Assembly (NCBI RefSeq): GCF_040567655.1
Contig: NZ_JBEXAC010000001.1
Span: forward strand, 2,232,001 to 2,296,000
Reading direction: 5' to 3'
From: Chitinophaga sp. H8
GTDB lineage: Bacteria > Bacteroidota > Bacteroidia > Chitinophagales > Chitinophagaceae
DNA: 64,000 nucleotides
A program made the translations under genes and the position numbers. Every line of letters begins with the position of its first letter. The stretch's first letter is position 1. This document shows, piece by piece, positions 37,832 to 45,807 of the stretch. The notes under the pieces are model-generated. The model had not been told where the DNA came from, searched no databases, and saw nothing but the letters and a program-made list of their open reading frames with translations.

Positions 37832-38719
37832 ATGAAACTGGCTGCGATAGATATCGGATCAAATGCTGCACGGTTATTGATTTCTGAGGCATCTCCCAAA
37901 AGCAACGGAGAAATGGACTTTACCAAAGTAAACCTCGTAAGGGTACCATTGAGATTAGGCTTTGATGTATTTGCCACCCAAACTATTTCTGAGAAAAAGG
38001 TGGCGCATTTGCTCAATACGATCAAGGCCTATAAACTCCTGCTCGACGTATATGAAGTGAAATACCTGAAGGCCTGTGCTACTTCCGCCATGCGGGATGC
38101 CACCAATGCAGCGGCCATTCTCCAGCAAGTGAAAGATGAAACCAGTATTGACATCAAAGTGATTTCCGGACAGGAAGAAGCTTCCTATATATATGAAAAC
38201 CACATTGCGGAAAATATGGATACTACCCGCGCCTACCTGTATATAGATGTAGGGGGTGGCAGTACTGAACTCACCTTTTTCAGCAACAAGAAACTGGTTT
38301 TCAAAGAATCCTTTAACATCGGCACTATCCGCTTATTACAGCAGCAGGTTACAGATGCACACTGGCAACAGATGAAAGATTTCCTTAAAGCACAACTGAA
38401 ATCCCAGCCACCTGTCATTGCCATTGGCTCCGGCGGAAACATCAACAAAATATTTACCCTTTCCAAAAGAAAGGAAGGTAAACCACTGTCACTGGAAACG
38501 CTGAAAGACTACTACAAGGAATTCAGCAATTTCACCGTTGAAGAAAGAATCCACCTGTATAATCTCCGGGAAGACCGCGCAGATGTGATTGTGCCCGCAT
38601 TACAGATATACGTCAACGTCATGCGCTGGGCAGATGCAGCGGAGATTTACGTACCCAAAATAGGGCTGGCAGACGGGCTGATCCATGCTTTATATGCCGA
38701 AATCAGCGCTATCAATTAA
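37832..38719 (+). CDS. Ppx/GppA phosphatase family protein (exopolyphosphatase-like)
   Basis: 295 residues. The ASKHA-fold phosphate loops are AAIDIGSNAARLLI at the start and YLYIDVGGGSTELT at about 133-146; ISGQEEASY supplies the catalytic-type Glu. It has only the two-domain core (~300 residues), lacking the C-terminal HD-like domains of E. coli Ppx, as is common in Bacteroidota. Likely it removes terminal phosphates from polyphosphate or (p)ppGpp; location after ppk1 favours polyphosphate. Confidence 0.9.
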   Translation: MKLAAIDIGSNAARLLISEASPKSNGEMDFTKVNLVRVPLRLGFDVFATQTISEKKVAHLLNTIKAYKLLLDVYEVKYLKACATSAMRDATNAAAILQQVKDETSIDIKVISGQEEASYIYENHIAENMDTTRAYLYIDVGGGSTELTFFSNKKLVFKESFNIGTIRLLQQQVTDAHWQQMKDFLKAQLKSQPPVIAIGSGGNINKIFTLSKRKEGKPLSLETLKDYYKEFSNFTVEERIHLYNLREDRADVIVPALQIYVNVMRWADAAEIYVPKIGLADGLIHALYAEISAIN

Positions 38720-38917
38720 GCAGCGGGCATCATATTGTCACCTTCGGTTCCGCTCCTGATGCCTGTAGCTCCGTCTATAGGATAAACCGCTTACATAAAA
38801 AGCTTCCATATTAAATTTTATATTATCACCTTTGTGCCGTTATATTAAAACCGGAACGGCATTAAGGCTGAAGCATATAGCTTTGTTTTACCGCCTGCAA
38901 TGCTCAAAACAAATCGT

Positions 38918-39733
38918 ATGTCAATACATAAAGAAGTGAAACGTGTTACCACCCATATACTTCAAAAGATGAAAGTAGATGGGGAAAAAATCTCTATGCT
39001 CACCGCATATGATTACTCCATGGCACGCATCTTTGATGATGCCGGCGTGGATGTTATACTGGTAGGCGACAGCGCCTCTAATGTAATGGCTGGTCATGAA
39101 ACCACCTTGCCTATTACACTCGACCAGATGATATATCATGCTTCTTCTGTTGTAAGAGCAATCAAACGCAGCTTTGTAGTGGCAGACCTGCCTTTTGGTT
39201 CTTACCAGGGCAATTCCAAGGAGGCCCTCAGCTCAGCAATCCGTATGATGAAGGAAACCGGTGCACATGGTATTAAAATAGAAGGCGGAGAGGAAATTGT
39301 AGAATCCGTAAAGCGTATTATCTCAGCAGGGGTACCTGTTATGGGACACCTTGGGCTTACTCCCCAATCTATCTACAAATTTGGTACTTATGCCGTACGC
39401 GCTACGGAAGAGGCCGAAGCCCAGAAGCTGATCAATGACGCACTTTTGTTGCAGGAAGCAGGTTGCTTTGCCATTGTGCTGGAAAAAATCCCAGCCCTGC
39501 TAACTAAAAAAGTAGCAGAAGCCATACATATTCCTACCATCGGTATTGGCGCAGGCAAGTATGCCGACGGCCAGGTATTGGTAATGCATGATATGCTGGG
39601 GATCAATAAAGACTTCAAACCCCGTTTTTTACGCCGCTATCTCAATCTTTACGATCAGATCCTGGAAGCCAGCAAACAATATATTAAAGATGTAAAAGAC
39701 AGGGATTTCCCCAACGATAACGAACAATATTAA
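38918..39733 (+). CDS. panB: 3-methyl-2-oxobutanoate hydroxymethyltransferase
   Basis: 271 residues from the ATG at 38918 ([19 protein letters not shown]); an ATG six codons earlier is less likely. Conserved blocks are [33 protein letters not shown] (metal Asp), [31 protein letters not shown] and [18 protein letters not shown]. It makes ketopantoate, the first step to pantothenate, and pairs with panC and panD 4-6 kb upstream. A strong terminator follows directly. Confidence 0.97.
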   Translation: MSIHKEVKRVTTHILQKMKVDGEKISMLTAYDYSMARIFDDAGVDVILVGDSASNVMAGHETTLPITLDQMIYHASSVVRAIKRSFVVADLPFGSYQGNSKEALSSAIRMMKETGAHGIKIEGGEEIVESVKRIISAGVPVMGHLGLTPQSIYKFGTYAVRATEEAEAQKLINDALLLQEAGCFAIVLEKIPALLTKKVAEAIHIPTIGIGAGKYADGQVLVMHDMLGINKDFKPRFLRRYLNLYDQILEASKQYIKDVKDRDFPNDNEQY

Positions 39734-39746
39734 GTAATAAACATCC

Positions 39747-39778
39747 AACAGGCCGGCCGCAATAGCCGGCCTGTTTTG
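39747..39778 (+). terminator. Intrinsic terminator after panB
   Basis: An 11-bp stem, AACAGGCCGGC (39747-39757) with GCCGGCCTGTT (39765-39775) around a 7-nt loop, ends in TTTTG. It lies 13 nt after the stop. Confidence 0.88.
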
Positions 39779-40095
39779 TCAATACCCCTGCATACCTGCA
39801 ATTCTCCCCGCATTTGGGGATTGTGTTGCATTTGCTTATATTCGCTTATTATCCTGTTTTTCACAGATGAACTATTTGCTGAACATACAACTCTCTCTCC
39901 TCTCCTTTTTAAGGAGCACTTGTTCGCACGTGCCTTGATAGGCATATTCGCTTCTTTTTATTTTTCCCGCCAGGATCACGTTCCTACACGTGGCTATCTG
40001 TTTATTTCATGAAACGTACCACCCTGCGGTAGCGGCTATTTGAATATGGATAGTATTTCCCGGAAATAGGTTTGGTAAATAAACAACAGTTACGG

Positions 40096-40113
40096 CCTCT
40101 TTACGTAAGGAGG
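40096..40113. promoter_or_regulatory. Operator-like palindrome upstream of the saccharopine dehydrogenase gene
   Basis: CCTCTTTACGTAAGGAGG is an 18-bp inverted repeat with one G-T exception and a perfect TTACGTAA core, 83 bp before the start codon. The symmetry and place fit a dimeric regulator's site. No regulator gene is adjacent, so the assignment is an inference. Confidence 0.4.
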
Positions 40114-40195
40114 ACGTATGGTGTATATCGTGCTTTTTCCGGTAGTGTAAGCCTGGCGCTACTCTAAGCATCATTACACCTTAAATACATACACC

Positions 40196-41266
40196 ATGAA
40201 ACGCGTATTAATTATTGGCGCCGGCAAAATCGGAGAAACGGCAGCTTTTTTATTGCAACATTCCGGCGACTACCAGGTGACGGTGGCTGACAGCAATGAT
40301 TCGTTGTTGCAAAAACCCGTCCATCCTGCTATTACCAAAATGAAACTGGATGTGAATAATGCCACGGAGTTACAAAGCGCACTGGCACCACAGGACATCG
40401 TGCTCAGCGCATGTCCATATTTTCTGAATGTCCAGATTGCCACAGCGGCGGCGGCAACAAACACCCATTATTTTGATCTGACGGAAGATGTGGCGACCAC
40501 AAATGCGATCCGGGATATTGCCCGGCAATCCCAGGTGAGCTTTATGCCCCAATGCGGCCTCGCTCCTGGATTTATCAGCATCGCTGCCTATGATATTGCC
40601 AAACAGTTTGACACACTGGACACGGTTCAGCTCAGAGTAGGTGCGTTACCGCAATTTCCTACCAATAGCCTGATGTATAACCTTACCTGGAGCACAGACG
40701 GGCTTATCAATGAATACTGCAATCCCTGTGATGCCATCTTTGAAGGAGAACGTAAAGAGGTAATGCCCCTGGAAGGTTACGAACGTTTTGCACTGGATGG
40801 TGTTTCATACGAAGCATTTAATACTTCCGGCGGATTATCTGCACTGGCAGAAATACTGGAAGGCAAAGTATATAACCTGGATTATAAAACCGTGCGTTAT
40901 CCCGGACATTGCCATATCATGAAAATACTGCTGAACGAACTGAAATTAAGCAAGAAGCGGGATGTACTTAAACAAATTATGGAAGACAGTATCCCATTCA
41001 CCCCACAAGATGTGGTGCTTGTTTTTGTATCTGTTTCAGGTACCATCAATGGCCGTTCAGTACAACGATCGTATTCCAAAAAGATTTACAACCAGCAACT
41101 GGAAGGGCGCGATTTTACTGCAATACAACTTACCACAGCTGGTTCAGCCTGCGCTGTGATTGACCTGCATACAAAAGGTAAATTACCGGCCAGCGGGTTT
41201 GTGCGCCAGGAAGATGTACTCTTCAATGATCTGATAGACAACCGCTTCGCGGAATATTATAATTAG
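40196..41266 (+). CDS. Saccharopine dehydrogenase family protein (LYS9-like)
   Basis: 356 residues. Nucleotide-binding motif GAGKIG at 8-13 in MKRVLIIGAGKIGETAAFLL, then LDVNNATEL, SACPYFLNVQIATAA, HYFDLTEDVATT, and QCGLAPGFISIAAYDIA, all marks of saccharopine dehydrogenases that cleave saccharopine to glutamate and 2-aminoadipate semialdehyde. Homospermidine or carboxynorspermidine synthases share the fold, but an ALDH7-type aminoadipate-semialdehyde dehydrogenase and a DUF1338 2-oxoadipate enzyme follow, which supports lysine breakdown. No lysine-ketoglutarate reductase gene is seen here. Its stop codon is embedded in a hairpin repeat. Confidence 0.85.
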   Translation: MKRVLIIGAGKIGETAAFLLQHSGDYQVTVADSNDSLLQKPVHPAITKMKLDVNNATELQSALAPQDIVLSACPYFLNVQIATAAAATNTHYFDLTEDVATTNAIRDIARQSQVSFMPQCGLAPGFISIAAYDIAKQFDTLDTVQLRVGALPQFPTNSLMYNLTWSTDGLINEYCNPCDAIFEGERKEVMPLEGYERFALDGVSYEAFNTSGGLSALAEILEGKVYNLDYKTVRYPGHCHIMKILLNELKLSKKRDVLKQIMEDSIPFTPQDVVLVFVSVSGTINGRSVQRSYSKKIYNQQLEGRDFTAIQLTTAGSACAVIDLHTKGKLPASGFVRQEDVLFNDLIDNRFAEYYN

Positions 41267-41375
41267 CGGTTAGCTATTAGCCTTTAGCTATTAGCTGACC
41301 AATGTTTGTTCAATGAACAATTAATGAAAACAACAAAACATTATGCTAACAGCTAAAGGCTAACAGCTAAAAGCT
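41263..41375. repeat. Hairpin-forming TTAGC-rich inverted repeat
   Basis: The left arm (41263-41296) and the right arm (41345-41375) are complementary over ~30 bases with few mismatches, made of alternating TTAGC and TTTAGCT units, with a ~48-nt loop. The left arm includes the stop codon of the preceding gene. A related element lies at 63850-63965, so this is a dispersed family, likely an untranscribed-regulator or REP-like element. Confidence 0.75.
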
Positions 41376-41388
41376 CAAAAAAACAACA

Positions 41389-42279
41389 ATGCTAAACAAC
41401 GTACTACAGGGCCTTATGAGCCGCTACCAGGAGCGGGTACCGGATGTGTCCGCTATCCTTCAGGCAATGGTAACTGCTGGTATCATCCGGCAGGCCGGTG
41501 ATATTGAAAATGATCATATCGCTTTCAGAACGATGGGGGTTCCGCAATTAGGCGTACAATCCCTGGAAAAGATTTTCCTCCATTACGGATACGCCAAAAA
41601 GGACGCCTATCGTTTTACAGAAAAGAAACTGAATGCCTGGTGGTATGCACCACCTTCCCCAAAGTATCCCCGTATTTTCATCAGTGAACTGCGGATCAGC
41701 GATTTAAGTCAGCGGGCACAAGACATCATTACCAGTTATACCAACGAAGTAAAAACCGATCCGGTAGATGCATTGAATCTGGACGATACGCAGCAGGTAG
41801 ATACTTTTCTGCATAGCGGGTTATGGCGCACTCCCACACTAGCCGACTATCAGGCATTGGCTGCCGAAAGTGAATACGCGGCCTGGGTGATCTATAACCG
41901 CTATTACCTGAACCATTTTACGATCAGCGTACATAATCTGCCGGAGGGTTATAATACAGTAGCTGGCTTTAATAACTTCCTGGAAAGCAAGGGCTTTGTT
42001 TTAAATGATGCAGGTGGAAAAATAAAGACCAGCCCTGATGGCCTGTTGCTGCAAAGCTCTACCGTAGCCAAAATGATGGAGGCCACCTTTGCCGGAGGGG
42101 AAACCCACCGGATAGCAGGCTCTTATGTAGAATTTGCAGAAAGAAAGGTATTACCGCAGTATGCCGCCCTGCCTCCGGAGCAGGTTTTAAGGGAGCACCG
42201 CAGGGAAGGTTTTGAGGCTGGCAATGCCGACAAGATTTTTGAAAGCACTTATGCTTCCCAAACGAAAAAAAGTTCCTAG
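41389..42279 (+). CDS. DUF1338 protein, 2-oxoadipate dioxygenase/decarboxylase family
   Basis: 296 residues. The family's metal ligands are visible: His in NDHIAFRT (near residue 42), His in LNHFTISVH (near 178) and Glu in SYVEFAER (near 247), with the Arg after the first His that holds the substrate carboxylate. In Pseudomonas putida the homologue HglS turns 2-oxoadipate into D-2-hydroxyglutarate in lysine catabolism. P. putida HglS is ~460 residues, so this is a shorter form. The neighbours (saccharopine dehydrogenase, ALDH7) match upstream steps of the same route. Confidence 0.85.
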   Translation: MLNNVLQGLMSRYQERVPDVSAILQAMVTAGIIRQAGDIENDHIAFRTMGVPQLGVQSLEKIFLHYGYAKKDAYRFTEKKLNAWWYAPPSPKYPRIFISELRISDLSQRAQDIITSYTNEVKTDPVDALNLDDTQQVDTFLHSGLWRTPTLADYQALAAESEYAAWVIYNRYYLNHFTISVHNLPEGYNTVAGFNNFLESKGFVLNDAGGKIKTSPDGLLLQSSTVAKMMEATFAGGETHRIAGSYVEFAERKVLPQYAALPPEQVLREHRREGFEAGNADKIFESTYASQTKKSS

Positions 42280-42370
42280 TTTTAAGTTTATTGCTAAAAG
42301 CAGATATTTGCCCCTGAAGCAAAGAAAACCTGGTTATAACAATATCACTTAAAACCCCCTGCTTAAAATT

Positions 42371-42916
42371 ATGAGCGATCATAGTATTTCTATTGTACCA
42401 GCTAAAATGCTGTATCCGGACCCTGAAAAAAAAGCTGCCGAAATCACGCAATGGTTGCAGGCACTACAGGTTATCAAACCTGAACTTAGCGATCAATGTA
42501 TTCCTGGCGTGGTTAAAAAAGGGTATGCCATTGAAAAAGGCGCCTCCAAAGTGGTGCAAAAACCGGCAGCACTCCCTTTTGAAAACAGGATTAACGGGCT
42601 GGAGATATCTATATCACGAAGGGTTTTTCATGCAGGGGAAGACGGACTGAAAGGGGTGTTTTGCCCCCATTGCGAAAAGAATGTACTGGAGGCAGACTGG
42701 GACTTGAACCCCTGGCTCAAAAAGGGAACTACTGAAATGAGCTGTCCTTTTTGTAAGAGAAAACACGAGTTAAGCTCCTATAATATTAAGCCGCTTTGGG
42801 CTTTCAGCAACCTGGGATTCACTTTCTGGAACTGGCCGGGATTTACTACCTCCTTTCTGGAAACATTTGAAACCAAACTGGGCTGTGAAATGAAAATAGT
42901 GAATTGCCAGCTCTGA
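42371..42916 (+). CDS. Uncharacterised zinc-ribbon protein in the lysine-catabolism cluster
   Basis: 181 residues; I do not recognise the family. Residues ~97-137 carry CPHC and CPFC pairs 30 residues apart, a likely zinc ribbon. The N-terminal part has a YPDPEKKAAEITQWL helix and VVKKGYAIEKGASKV; the C-terminal part is aromatic (FSNLGFTFWNWPGF). No signal peptide or membrane helix. It lies between the DUF1338 and ALDH genes on the same strand, so a role linked to the pathway is plausible but unproven. Composition and spacing argue that it is a real gene. Confidence 0.75.
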   Translation: MSDHSISIVPAKMLYPDPEKKAAEITQWLQALQVIKPELSDQCIPGVVKKGYAIEKGASKVVQKPAALPFENRINGLEISISRRVFHAGEDGLKGVFCPHCEKNVLEADWDLNPWLKKGTTEMSCPFCKRKHELSSYNIKPLWAFSNLGFTFWNWPGFTTSFLETFETKLGCEMKIVNCQL

Positions 42917-42964
42917 ACAGATGGCCTTTCCTGAAAGCGGCACCAACAATAAAAAAAGAACAAC

Positions 42965-44494
42965 ATGATAGATGCAATTCTGAAGACATTTAAAATAACC
43001 GCTCAGCATAGTGGCGTAAGTACGGGATTAAAATGGTTGCCGGCTAATGGAGATACCCTTACTTCCAGCTCTCCAGTGGATGGGAAAGTGATTGCCACCA
43101 TACAGGCTGCCAGCAGGGAAAACTATGATGCTGTGGTAGCCACCGCACAGGAGGCTTTCCATGAATGGCGCATGTGGCCCGCTCCCAAACGCGGTGAAGT
43201 AGTAAGACAGATAGGAGAAGCCCTCCGCCGGAATAAACAGGCACTTGGTAAGCTCGTATCCTATGAAATGGGGAAAAGCCTGCAGGAAGGTTATGGGGAA
43301 GTACAGGAAATGATAGACATCTGTGATTTTGCAGTTGGCCTCTCCCGTCAGCTGCATGGCCTTACCATGCACTCTGAACGTCCCGGACACCGGATGTATG
43401 AACAATGGCATCCGCTGGGTATCACCGCCATCATCTCTGCTTTTAACTTCCCGGTGGCGGTATGGAGCTGGAATTCCATGTTGGCATGGGTATGCGGCAA
43501 TGTTTGTATCTGGAAACCCTCAGAAAAAACACCTTTAACTGCTATTGCCTGCCAGCGTATTGTGGAAGAAGTATTTGCGGCCAATCAGGTTCCGGAAGGC
43601 GTTTGCTGCCTCGTAGCAGGCAACCGTGCCGTAGGTGAATGGATGGCTAATGATACCCGCATCCCACTGGTATCTGCTACCGGCTCTACCCGCATGGGCA
43701 AAAGCGTAGGCAGCGCGGTAGGTGCACGTCTGGGCAAGTCCCTGCTGGAACTGGGTGGTAATAATGCGATTATCATTTCCCAGGACGCCGACCTCGATAT
43801 GTCCCTGATCGGTGCCGTATTTGGTGCGGTAGGTACGGCAGGACAACGCTGCACTTCTACCCGCCGTCTCATTATCCACGAAAGTGTATATGATGCCTTT
43901 ACGGCCAAACTGGTAAAAGCATATGGCCAGTTACGTATCGGCAATCCATTGGATGAAGCGGTTCACGTAGGTCCGTTGATCGATCAGGATGCAGTAGCCG
44001 CTTACCTCGACAGTATCGAAAAAGTAAAACAACAGGGCGGCACCTTCCTCGTAGAAGGCGGGCAACTCCAGGGCGCCGGGTATGAATCCGGCTGCTATGT
44101 AAAGCCCTGCATTGCTGCTGTGCAAAATTTCTACGAAATCGTACAGCATGAAACCTTCGCCCCTATCTTATATGTGATGAAGTATACCACCCTCCAGGAA
44201 GCGATCGCTATGCAAAATGATGTTCCCCAGGGATTATCTTCTGCAATTATGACACTTAACCTCCGGGAAGCAGAACAGTTTCTGTCCCAGGCAGGTTCCG
44301 ACTGTGGTATAGCTAATGTAAACATTGGCACTTCCGGAGCAGAGATCGGCGGTGCCTTTGGAGGCGAAAAAGAAACAGGCGGCGGCAGAGAAAGTGGCTC
44401 GGATGCATGGAAAGCTTATATGCGCCGTCAAACCAATACCATCAACTACTCCACACATCTGCCCCTGGCACAGGGTATCAGGTTTGACTTGTAG
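42965..44494 (+). CDS. Aldehyde dehydrogenase, ALDH7-type (probable 2-aminoadipate-semialdehyde dehydrogenase)
   Basis: 509 residues. Catalytic C296 in GTAGQRCTSTRRL and general base E262 in LLELGGNN; NAD-site FNFPVAVWSWN, GSTRMGKSVG, and the substrate-side FGGEKETGGGRESGSDAWK are typical of ALDH7A1/antiquitin rather than other ALDH groups. It would oxidise 2-aminoadipate semialdehyde to 2-aminoadipate after saccharopine cleavage. A transaminase to 2-oxoadipate is not present in the window and would have to act between this enzyme and the DUF1338 enzyme. Confidence 0.92.
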   Translation: MIDAILKTFKITAQHSGVSTGLKWLPANGDTLTSSSPVDGKVIATIQAASRENYDAVVATAQEAFHEWRMWPAPKRGEVVRQIGEALRRNKQALGKLVSYEMGKSLQEGYGEVQEMIDICDFAVGLSRQLHGLTMHSERPGHRMYEQWHPLGITAIISAFNFPVAVWSWNSMLAWVCGNVCIWKPSEKTPLTAIACQRIVEEVFAANQVPEGVCCLVAGNRAVGEWMANDTRIPLVSATGSTRMGKSVGSAVGARLGKSLLELGGNNAIIISQDADLDMSLIGAVFGAVGTAGQRCTSTRRLIIHESVYDAFTAKLVKAYGQLRIGNPLDEAVHVGPLIDQDAVAAYLDSIEKVKQQGGTFLVEGGQLQGAGYESGCYVKPCIAAVQNFYEIVQHETFAPILYVMKYTTLQEAIAMQNDVPQGLSSAIMTLNLREAEQFLSQAGSDCGIANVNIGTSGAEIGGAFGGEKETGGGRESGSDAWKAYMRRQTNTINYSTHLPLAQGIRFDL

Positions 44495-44532
44495 TTTAAT
44501 TCAGCATATCCGGATTAAAATCAGATGATTTA

Positions 44533-44595
44533 CAAGGCTTTGGGATATAGTCATTGAAGTTAGACATTAACTTTAACGAAACTCCCGGAGCCTTG
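44533..44595 (+). other. Compound hairpin, candidate structured RNA or distal 3' element
   Basis: CAAGGCT..GGGA at 44533-44545 pairs with TCCC..AGCCTTG at 44583-44595, and inside it AAGTTA (44557-44562) pairs with TAACTT (44568-44573) around a 5-nt loop. The two nested helices are separated by internal loops. It lies 38 nt past the ALDH stop, too complex for a plain terminator and with no T run. Confidence 0.4.
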
Positions 44596-44740
44596 TGCTT
44601 TATTGATAATGAAGTTATGACCAAACGCAGTACCACGGCCTGATGCAGGCAACACTACATGATAAGAATATACGCTGATACAACTAGATAAGTAAGTGGT
44701 AATGTGGTGGGGAAGCAACACAATTTCCATTAAAACAATA

Positions 44741-44764
44741 GCGAGGTTAGAGAACCTCGCTTTT
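44741..44764 (+). terminator. Intrinsic terminator downstream of the ALDH gene
   Basis: GCGAGGTT (44741-44748) and AACCTCGC (44753-44760) form a perfect 8-bp GC-rich stem with loop AGAG, followed by TTTT. It is 246 nt after the ALDH stop; it may end either that transcript or a small RNA starting in the gap. Confidence 0.8.
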
Positions 44765-44841
44765 CGTTAAACGGAAACCATGCTTATCTGAAAAGCATTC
44801 GATTAGCCCTCAGGCTATCATTACTCTTCAGGATATAAATA

Positions 44842-45372
44842 TTACACTTTTTTTTGGAAATTCATATTCAACTTTTGTGCTACAGCCGTTCTGTCACCAA
44901 CTTTGACCATCAGGGCTTCTCCACAAGTCTTATCATACACTTCTTTAATGTCTTTTGTTTTAATTCCCAAACTTTTAGCCATTACAGGAATATTCCTTGC
45001 GTCCCCGCAAATGACAATAGTCTTGCCTTTATATTTTTTCACCATGGCTGCTATGATGCTTTTTATCATCTCCGGGTCATCTGTATCCCGGAAATAATCC
45101 AATGGTACCTGCTTGGATTTGGAGAGCGCCTCTACCGTTTGTACCGCCCGGTTTAAATAAGTGGTATAAATAGCAGCGACTGCTGTGCTTTGCAAAGAGG
45201 TGGATAAATTGACAGCCTGCTCCTTGCCATTCGCACTTAAGCCCGGATCAGTTACCGGTGATTCTATCACTTCCGCAGGATTTACAAATATGACAGTGGT
45301 TACCTCCGGTTCTGCTGCAAATGCCTGCATACCAGCAGCCAGTAATACGGAGAAAAGTGTTGTTTTTAACAT
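44842..45372 (-). CDS. Histidine-phosphatase-fold protein lacking the catalytic residues
   Basis: 176 residues with a signal peptide (MLKTTLFSVLLAAGMQAFAA). The fold marks are TTVIFVNPAEV, DPGLSANGKEQA, IYTTYLNRAVQTVEAL and KTIVICGDARNIP, which align with phosphoglycerate-mutase/SixA-like histidine phosphatases. The catalytic RHG tripeptide is NPA here, and the second histidine (GH before N/IP) is Asp, so both phospho-acceptor and second His are lost. It is probably a secreted pseudophosphatase with a binding role. No neighbour explains it. Confidence 0.8.
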   Translation of the reverse strand: MLKTTLFSVLLAAGMQAFAAEPEVTTVIFVNPAEVIESPVTDPGLSANGKEQAVNLSTSLQSTAVAAIYTTYLNRAVQTVEALSKSKQVPLDYFRDTDDPEMIKSIIAAMVKKYKGKTIVICGDARNIPVMAKSLGIKTKDIKEVYDKTCGEALMVKVGDRTAVAQKLNMNFQKKV

Positions 45373-45807
45373 AGCGGGTAAGTTTTAATCTGAAGAATGA
45401 ATACAATACGGTTATGCATGTTACTTTACTATTTAGTTGATTTGTCATTAATATGACATAATGATTTATAAATCAACTTATTGATAATACAATTATGGGG
45501 TCCCGCATTTAAACTGGTTGATGGAGTTTTACTAAGTAAGATGATACAAATGTACCGCACCGTTTACCGATCATAAAGCAGATTATGATAGGTGGCTGCC
45601 TGTCATGTTTAAATACACTAACTGGATAAGATGCGCTGGCAGCAGCTTCTGCCCGCTTTATCTAAAGTGTATTATAAAAGCATCAACAAGAACAAACTGG
45701 CTGCTAGTACGTTCATCATTATGGTTTATTGTTATAACACATTTTACATACCTTTAACCAAATATGGTATTCATATTGTTATTCTTATCAGGAAAATTAT
45801 TATTCGC
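45373..45807. other. Intergenic region between divergent genes
   Basis: 435 bp, AT-rich. On the plus strand TACCTTTA (45749-45756, one mismatch to TAnnTTTG) with TTG at 45729-45731 (17-bp spacer) could drive the subtilase. On the minus strand TACATTTG lies at 45547-45554, 175 bp from the pseudophosphatase start. The subtilase frame is open upstream of 45808 but that stretch has no export signal and is probably leader. Confidence 0.4.

Larger units (their letters stand above)
39734..40195. other. Intergenic region upstream of the lysine-catabolism genes
   Basis: 462 bp. It contains the panB terminator, then sequence without a convincing gene: overlapping frames of 78 codons (39776-40012, plus) and 71 codons (39730-39945, minus) overlap each other and match nothing I know. 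The 3' part holds an 18-bp palindrome and a 10-codon frame behind AAGGAGG (40118-40150). Confidence 0.5.
44495..44841. other. Intergenic region with a structured element and a terminator
   Basis: 347 bp without a gene. It contains a compound hairpin (44533-44595) and a clear terminator (44741-44764). The material between them has no frame longer than about 12 codons with a start. A small RNA ending at the terminator is possible. Confidence 0.5.

Noticed and set aside
39776..40012. 78-codon rightward frame after panB, and an overlapping 71-codon leftward frame
   Set aside because: They overlap each other and the terminator, have no family marks and no start signals.
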